Source: Candidatus Kaiserbacteria bacterium RIFCSPHIGHO2_01_FULL_58_22 (GTDB taxonomy: Bacteria; Patescibacteriota; Minisyncoccia; Phycocordibacterales; UBA2100). Taken from it: a stretch of DNA of 10,234 bases. Positions within the stretch are counted from its first letter, which is position 1, and the number at the start of each line of letters is the position of its first letter. The position numbers were made by a program, and so were the translations under genes. This document shows, in pieces, positions 7,569 to 10,234 of the stretch. The DNA lies in the NCBI GenBank assembly GCA_001781445.1, contig MFLB01000012.1:1-10234 (forward strand). Reading direction: 5' to 3'. Below the pieces are notes generated by a model. The model was not told the DNA's origin. It saw nothing but the letters and a program-made list of their open reading frames with translations, and made no database searches.

Positions 7569-7600
7569 GGACTTCGTAAGTCCTAGGACTTACGAAGTCC
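7569..7600. repeat. 32-bp perfect palindrome made of two small hairpins
   Basis: The sequence reads identically on both strands over 32 bp. Each half is itself a hairpin, GGACTT-CGT-AAGTCC (7569-7583) and GGACTT-ACG-AAGTCC (7586-7600), joined by TA. It can therefore form one long cruciform or two small stem-loops. It lies 16 nt after the argH stop and ends 13 nt before a -10 box. No T-run follows, so it is not a standard intrinsic terminator. It could be a dispersed palindromic repeat, a processing or stability hairpin for the arg mRNA 3' end, or an operator overlapping the -35 region of the next gene. Confidence 0.85.
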
Positions 7601-7613
7601 GCACCATAAGCGT

Positions 7614-7619
7614 TATACT
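7614..7619 (+). promoter_or_regulatory. -10 box of a likely leaderless promoter
   Basis: TATACT stands 6 nt before ATG 7626, so transcription would start at or next to the start codon. There is no Shine-Dalgarno sequence. The -35 candidate TTACGA (7590-7595, 18-nt spacer) is weak and lies inside the palindrome. Two other genes here (7958 and 9562) have a similar -10 box 5-7 nt before ATG. Confidence 0.45.
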
Positions 7620-7625
7620 TCCCGC

Positions 7626-7937
7626 ATGTATAAAGTCGTCGTGTTCGTTCCCGTCGCGGATGCCGAGAAGCTCCGGCAGGCGATAGGGAATGCTGGCGGA
7701 GGCAAGATCGGCGCATACAGTCATTGCAATTTCTCGTCGCGCGGTACTGGCAGGTTTCTTCCGTCGGAAAAGGCGAAACCGGCGATAGGCAAGGCAGGGA
7801 AGCTTGAAGAAGTCGAAGAGGAGCGTATCGAGTTCGTCTGCGAGACGCATTGCCTCGACGAGGTCGTCGCCGCCATCCGCAAGGCGCATCCCTATGAAGA
7901 ACCCGCGATAGAAACGTGGAAGATTGAAATGAAGTAG
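7626..7937 (+). CDS. Stand-alone NIF3/YqfO-insert-like protein (COG3323 type, PII/CutA-like fold)
   Basis: This 103-residue protein matches from memory the small domain that is inserted in the middle of YqfO/NIF3 proteins and also exists alone. Recognisable parts are YKVVVFVPVADAEKLRQAIG (1st strand and helix), GGGKIGAYSHCNFSSRGTGR (8-residue variable loop after IG), a FLPSEKAKPAIGKAGK loop, the EEVEEERIEFVCE strand, a helix with LDEVVAAIRKAHPYEEPA, and a final W-containing strand. The HPYEEPA motif is the most diagnostic. The fold is PII/CutA-like and usually trimeric, possibly binding metal or a small ligand; the cellular role is unknown. It has no signal peptide or membrane segment. Its start follows a TATACT box by 6 nt, so it may be translated from a leaderless mRNA. 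The purF promoter overlaps its last codons. Confidence 0.8.
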   Translation: MYKVVVFVPVADAEKLRQAIGNAGGGKIGAYSHCNFSSRGTGRFLPSEKAKPAIGKAGKLEEVEEERIEFVCETHCLDEVVAAIRKAHPYEEPAIETWKIEMK

Positions 7938-7952
7938 AAAAAGGAGTATCAT
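7924..7952 (+). promoter_or_regulatory. Sigma-70-type promoter for the leader ORF and purF
   Basis: The -35 TTGAAA (7924-7929, 5 of 6 matches) and the -10 TATCAT (7947-7952, 5 of 6) are separated by exactly 17 nt. The predicted start site is about 7958, which is the A of an ATG opening a 29-codon ORF. The promoter overlaps the last codons of the preceding gene (stop 7935-7937). The AAGGAG at 7941-7946 lies in the spacer, so it would not be in this transcript and should not be read as its ribosome-binding site. Confidence 0.65.
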
Positions 7953-7957
7953 GCGAT

Positions 7958-8047
7958 ATGAAAAACTCCCCAGCACTAAAATCTCAGCACCTCATTTTTG
8001 AGGTGCATTTTGGGTTTATCTCCGCGCATCGCATGTGCCAAGTATGA
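7958..8047 (+). CDS. Putative 29-residue leader ORF coupled to purF
   Basis: The ORF has 29 codons plus a stop. It starts MKNSPALKSQHLIFEVHFGF and ends in RMCQV, resembling no family I know. Three sequence facts support it: the predicted transcription start of the 7924-7952 promoter falls on its ATG, its TGA stop overlaps the purF ATG as ATGA (the overlap used at three junctions of the arg operon), and purF has no Shine-Dalgarno sequence of its own. A hairpin (7987-8006) lies within it. It could couple translation to purF or act as an attenuating leader. It may also be a chance ORF in an untranslated leader. There is no sign of a membrane segment or metal-binding motif. Confidence 0.4.
   Translation: MKNSPALKSQHLIFEVHFGFISAHRMCQV
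7987..8006 (+). promoter_or_regulatory. Hairpin in the purF leader
   Basis: Perfect 8-bp arms GCACCTCA (7987-7994) and TGAGGTGC (7999-8006) enclose a TTTT loop. The following ATTTTGGG is a poor T-run, so strong termination is not expected. The position, about 30 nt into the predicted transcript and inside the leader ORF, would allow attenuation or control by ribosome passage. As DNA it is also a 20-bp operator-like palindrome. Function is inferred only from position. Confidence 0.5.
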
Positions 8048-9531
8048 CGGAATTTGATTTTAGTGCGGGGCAGGTCGGAGAAAAATGCGCGGTCTTCGGG
8101 GTCTTTGGGCAAAGCCTCGACGTCGCGAGACTCTCCTTCTTCGGCCTCTACGCCCTCCAGCATCGTGGCCAGGAAAGCGCGGGAATAGCGACAGGGAACG
8201 GCGAGGCTATCTGTCTCCACAAAGGGATGGGCCTCGTCTCGCAAGTCTTCACGGAAGAACTCATAGAAAGTCTCAAGGGCCACGTCGCGGTCGCCCATAA
8301 TCGTTATTCGACGACCGGCGGGTCGAAAGTGAAGCATGCACAGCCGATGCTCGGGGCCGGAAACAGCAAGCTTCAGAAGGTGGATTACGGAGACACGAGC
8401 CCAAGCCTTCTCGATTCGATATCGCTGTGTTCGGGCGCCGACGACGACGCAATCGCCCTCGTGCACAACGGCAACCTTCCTTCCACGACGCTCCTCTCGG
8501 AGTTTCTCCGCGAAAAGGGCATCGGAACGCCGGAATTTTCCGATTCCCGCATGATCGTCGAGGCGATCGCCGCATTCATGCGCGAAGGGCATGATCTGAA
8601 GGAGTCCGTCAGGCGCGCGTACCCGCTTCTCACCGGCGCTTTTTCCATTCTCATCATGTCGAAAGACACGCTCATCGCCATCCGCGATGCGTGCGGCATC
8701 CGCCCGCTCTCCATCGCGCAGTTGAATGGCGGCTACGTGTTTGCCTCCGAGACATGCGCCTTCGCGCCGATCGGCGCCTCGTACCTCCGGGACGTGGAGC
8801 CGGGCGAAATGGTCATCGTGGATGAGAAAGGATTGCGTAGCGAACAAGTCGCGGCGGCGAATCCGAAGCTCGATATATTCGAGTTCGTCTACTTCGCCCG
8901 GCCCGATAGTCGTCTTCTCGGAAAATCGGTGTACGACGTGCGAAGGAATTGCGGCATACAGCTCGCAAAAGAAAATACGATAGAGGCGGATGTGGTCATT
9001 CCCGTTCCCGAAACGGCGATACCTGCCGCGATAGGCTTTTCTCAAGCGACAGGCATTCCGATGGAGATGGGTCTTACGAAGAACCGCTACATCCACCGCA
9101 CGTTCATCCAGCCCGAACAGCACATCCGGGAACAGGGCGTAAAGGCAAAGCTTAGTCCGATTAAACAAATAATCGAAGGAAAACGCGTCATCGTAATAGA
9201 CGACTCTATCGTTCGAGGGACTACATCGAGGCAGATCGTTGCTATGCTTTTCGAGGCAGGGGCAAAAGAAGTGCACTTTCTCGTCTCCTCGCCGCCCGTT
9301 AAATTCCCCGACTTCTATGGCATCGACACGCCCAAACAGAGCGCACTCATCGCCGCGACGAAATCCGTAGAGGAAATCCAAAAATTCCTCGGCGCGACCT
9401 CACTTCGGTACCTTTCCTACGAGGGCATGATCGCAGCAACTGGCATTCCAGAAGACCAATTTTCCACCTCCTGCTTCACCGGCGTGTATCCGATAGATAT
9501 CCGCGAATGTTCGAAGGAGATTCGCTATTGA
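8044..9531 (+). CDS. purF: Amidophosphoribosyltransferase (glutamine PRPP amidotransferase)
   Basis: PurF makes phosphoribosylamine from PRPP and glutamine, the first committed step of purine synthesis. The protein is 495 residues. The glutaminase half has Cys15 (CAVFGVFG) after a 14-residue propeptide-like segment, LQHRGQESAGIA, RYSTTGG (Arg87), HNGN (141-144) and SDSR (Asp167). The phosphoribosyltransferase half has GLTKNRYIHRTFI, LREQGVK-like IREQGVKAKLSP, the PRPP loop VIVIDDSIVRGTTS (Asp386-Asp387) and a CFTGVYPIDI C-terminus. The Bacillus-type [4Fe-4S] ligands are mostly gone: Asp420 replaces the Cys before FYGID, and the CxxC before CFTG is absent. Cys238 and Cys477 remain. There are about 20 extra residues between HAQPML and IALVHNGN. 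ATG 8044 is chosen for its overlap with the leader ORF; GTG 8035 is the only longer option. The last ten codons differ from a second copy downstream. Confidence 0.95.
   Translation: MTEFDFSAGQVGEKCAVFGVFGQSLDVARLSFFGLYALQHRGQESAGIATGNGEAICLHKGMGLVSQVFTEELIESLKGHVAVAHNRYSTTGGSKVKHAQPMLGAGNSKLQKVDYGDTSPSLLDSISLCSGADDDAIALVHNGNLPSTTLLSEFLREKGIGTPEFSDSRMIVEAIAAFMREGHDLKESVRRAYPLLTGAFSILIMSKDTLIAIRDACGIRPLSIAQLNGGYVFASETCAFAPIGASYLRDVEPGEMVIVDEKGLRSEQVAAANPKLDIFEFVYFARPDSRLLGKSVYDVRRNCGIQLAKENTIEADVVIPVPETAIPAAIGFSQATGIPMEMGLTKNRYIHRTFIQPEQHIREQGVKAKLSPIKQIIEGKRVIVIDDSIVRGTTSRQIVAMLFEAGAKEVHFLVSSPPVKFPDFYGIDTPKQSALIAATKSVEEIQKFLGATSLRYLSYEGMIAATGIPEDQFSTSCFTGVYPIDIRECSKEIRY
9471..9501 (+). repeat. 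31-bp direct repeat, copy 1 (inside the purF 3' end)
   Basis: Identical to 10105-10135 over 31 bases, beginning CTGCTTCACCGG and ending GATAGATATC. In this copy it encodes the CFTGVYPIDI segment of PurF, followed by RECSKEIRY and a stop. With copy 2 it brackets the toxin-antitoxin pair, as attachment-site or recombination repeats do. Flanking bases differ on both sides. Confidence 0.9.
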
Positions 9532-9554
9532 ACTGAAGGTATCCGTGGTACCAT
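9528..9554 (+). promoter_or_regulatory. Putative promoter of the toxin-antitoxin pair
   Basis: TTGAAC (9528-9533) and an extended -10, TG-G-TACCAT (9546-9554), are separated by 15 nt, which is short. The -10 lies 7 nt before ATG 9562, so the mRNA would be nearly leaderless. The perfect GGTACC palindrome overlaps the -10 and could be part of an autoregulatory operator, as TA modules usually have, but no repeated operator is clear. Confidence 0.4.
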
Positions 9555-9561
9555 GTGAGCC

Positions 9562-9789
9562 ATGATCAAGGTGCTCGAACGGGCCATCAAAAAGGTCAAG
9601 AAACTCTCGAAGCAACGGCAGGAGTATGCCGCTGAAGTTCTGGAGAATATCGCTGAAGCTGGCGACGAAATCTATAAATTGACAGACGACGAGCGCCGAC
9701 TCGTACGGGAAGGGCTATCAGACCTTGATGCTGGCCGCGTCGTGAGCGACGAAGAAATGGCTGCATTTTGGGCTCGTCATCGCAAATGA
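9562..9789 (+). CDS. Antitoxin of a type II ParE/RelE-like toxin-antitoxin pair
   Basis: A 75-residue, charged, probably helical protein. The pattern MIKVLERAIKKVKKLSKQRQ, EYAAEVLENIAEAG, TDDERRLVREGLSDLDAGRV and VSDEEMAAFWARHR resembles, from memory, small antitoxins common in Alphaproteobacteria next to ParE-family toxins. The C-terminal DLDAGRVVSDEEM stretch is the part I expect to wrap the toxin. It should bind DNA with the toxin and repress the pair; the N-terminal DNA-binding fold is not assignable by eye. The start follows a promoter-like TACCAT and has no Shine-Dalgarno sequence. The stop overlaps the toxin start as ATGA. The pair lies between two copies of a purF 3'-end repeat, which suggests acquisition by transfer. 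Confidence 0.75.
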   Translation: MIKVLERAIKKVKKLSKQRQEYAAEVLENIAEAGDEIYKLTDDERRLVREGLSDLDAGRVVSDEEMAAFWARHRK

Positions 9790-10100
9790 AAGTTGTATTC
9801 GCGGAAAAAGCCAAGCAAGACATCAGCACTATATACGATCGCCTCGCCGAGGAGAGTGTGAAAGGCGCGCAGAACGTCGAGAATCAGATCAGAGCGCACT
9901 CGGCGAGGCTGGGTATGTTTCCGTATGCGTCGGTGGCAACCGACGAGCCAAACGTACGCCGTCTGCCGATCGGGCGATATCCCTACGCGATATTCTGTCG
10001 GATTGATGACGAGCGAGGTATCGTAGAAATCGCTCGCGTCATCCATGGAGCCCGCATACAGAATCTGCGGAGAATACCTCACGAAGGAGAAGCTGATTAA
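9786..10100 (+). CDS. ParE/RelE-family toxin
   Basis: A 104-residue protein with the ParE/RelE outline. It has a first strand MKVVFAEKAKQDI, a helix pair (STIYDRLAEESVKGAQNVEN, then QIRAHSARLGMFP), and the block NVRRLPIGRYPYAIFCRID, where the R-Y-PY-IFYR pattern is typical of ParE (here IFCR). A final strand IVEIARVIHGAR ends the fold. The VIHGAR/VIHxxR end is common in ParE-like toxins, which usually poison DNA gyrase; RelE-type mRNA cleavage cannot be excluded because catalytic residues are variable. The start at 9786 overlaps the antitoxin stop (ATGA). An upstream in-frame TTG was not used because it lies within the antitoxin. The protein seems full length, so the module may be functional. 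Confidence 0.85.
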   Translation: MKVVFAEKAKQDISTIYDRLAEESVKGAQNVENQIRAHSARLGMFPYASVATDEPNVRRLPIGRYPYAIFCRIDDERGIVEIARVIHGARIQNLRRIPHEGEAD

Positions 10101-10104
10101 CGCT

Positions 10105-10135
10105 CTGCTTCACCGGCGTGTATCCGATAGATATC
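10105..10135 (+). repeat. 31-bp direct repeat, copy 2 (distal to the toxin gene)
   Basis: Exact copy of 9471-9501, starting 4 nt after the toxin stop. It reads CFTGVYPIDI in the frame of purF, but the frame is closed upstream by TGA at 10094-10096 and has no start codon. It is therefore a displaced purF end and not a gene by itself. Confidence 0.9.
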
Positions 10136-10161
10136 AAAGAACGCGCGAAAGAAATGAAGCT

Positions 10162-10181
10162 CCTCGCAGCAAGCTGCGAGG
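10162..10181. repeat. 20-bp palindromic repeat with 9-bp arms
   Basis: CCTCGCAGC (10162-10170) and GCTGCGAGG (10173-10181) are exact reverse complements separated by AA. TATC follows and no T-run, so a terminator role is unlikely. I recall similar units in Parcubacteria intergenic DNA, but this is memory only. Confidence 0.7.
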
Positions 10182-10194
10182 TATCTGCGGAATT

Positions 10195-10233
10195 CTTCGT
10201 AGCCGCCAACCCTACTTCGCTAAAGCTACGAAG
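10195..10233. repeat. Inverted repeat, 9-bp arms, at the window edge
   Basis: CTTCGTAGC (10195-10203) pairs with GCTACGAAG (10225-10233) around 21 nt. A second, nested pairing uses CTTCG (10215-10219) with CGAAG (10229-10233). TTCGCTAAAGCTACGAAGG resembles a repeat I associate with Parcubacteria genomes. The element may continue beyond the window. Confidence 0.65.
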
Positions 10234-10234
10234 G

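Larger units (their letters stand above)
10105..10234 (+). pseudogene. Displaced purF 3'-end remnant
   Basis: From 10106 the frame reads CFTGVYPIDIKERAKEMKLL and stays open to the window edge, 43 codons. Compared with the intact PurF end (CFTGVYPIDIRECSKEIRY, then stop), positions after the repeat are similar but diverged (IKERAKEMK versus IRECSKEIR). This looks like an alternative or original C-terminus of purF cut off from its gene by the toxin-antitoxin cassette. The later part runs through two palindromes, so much of it is probably repeat sequence and not conserved protein. A true stop cannot be seen within the window. Confidence 0.7.

Noticed and set aside
7569..7600. Intrinsic terminator after argH
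   Set aside because: The palindrome is strong, but GCACCATAAG follows and not a T-run. The reverse direction also lacks one.
7941..7946. AAGGAG as the Shine-Dalgarno sequence of a 16-codon ORF starting at 7951
   Set aside because: It sits in the spacer between a good -35 and -10 pair, and the ATG at 7951 overlaps the -10 box. It would not be transcribed from this promoter.
7984..9381. 465-codon open frame on the - strand opposite purF
   Set aside because: It lies wholly antisense to a purF gene with every catalytic motif. Its product is Arg/His-rich and low in family features, as expected for the complement of a GC-rich gene.
9768..9785. Upstream TTG start for the toxin
   Set aside because: It would add six residues from inside the antitoxin gene. 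ATG 9786 fits the family N-terminus and the ATGA junction.
1..10234. CRISPR arrays, tRNA or rRNA genes, transposases or integrases
   Set aside because: No regularly spaced repeats, no tRNA-like cloverleaf, no rRNA stretch and no recombinase motif were seen on either strand.

Overview
The window is a dense, one-directional stretch of bacterial DNA, with every supported gene on the + strand. It looks like a member of the Candidate Phyla Radiation (Patescibacteria, probably Parcubacteria-like). The main reason is a palindromic mini-repeat at 3993-4062 with ACCCCGTTAGAAAT / ATTTCTAACGGGGT ends, translated as NPVRN...ISNGV, which I remember as recurrent in Parcubacteria assemblies. Further palindromes at 7569-7600, 10162-10181 and 10195-10233 fit that picture. 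The assignment rests on memory of those repeats and was not checked by a search.

Positions 1-7552 hold an arginine biosynthesis operon in the order argC(partial)-argJ-argB-argD-argF-argG-argH. Three junctions are 4-nt ATGA overlaps and the others are gaps of 7, 12 and 36 nt. Together these genes convert N-acetylglutamate to arginine. ArgJ recycles the acetyl group and ArgB carries the N-terminal helix typical of arginine-inhibited kinases. The order matches the actinobacterial argCJBDF(R)GH arrangement without the argR repressor. Two enzymes carry in-frame insertions: 15 residues directly before the self-cleavage threonine of ArgJ, and 24 residues after the start Met of ArgF, the latter encoded by the palindromic repeat.

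Positions 7553-9531 hold a 32-bp perfect palindrome, a small stand-alone NIF3/YqfO-insert-like (COG3323-type) protein, and purF. The purF gene appears to have its own promoter (TTGAAA-17 nt-TATCAT) that would start the mRNA at the ATG of a 29-codon leader ORF. That leader contains a hairpin and ends in an ATGA overlap with purF. PurF has a propeptide-like N-terminus but lacks most cysteines that hold the [4Fe-4S] cluster in the Bacillus-type enzyme.

Positions 9502-10234 hold a compact type II toxin-antitoxin pair (antitoxin plus ParE/RelE-family toxin). It lies between two exact 31-bp copies of a purF 3'-end sequence. The distal copy continues as a diverged alternative purF C-terminus that runs into palindromic repeats at the window edge. 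This is the layout expected if a TA cassette entered the 3' end of purF and brought a replacement gene end. It is the strongest novelty candidate, followed by the ArgJ insertion and the leader-ORF/purF arrangement.
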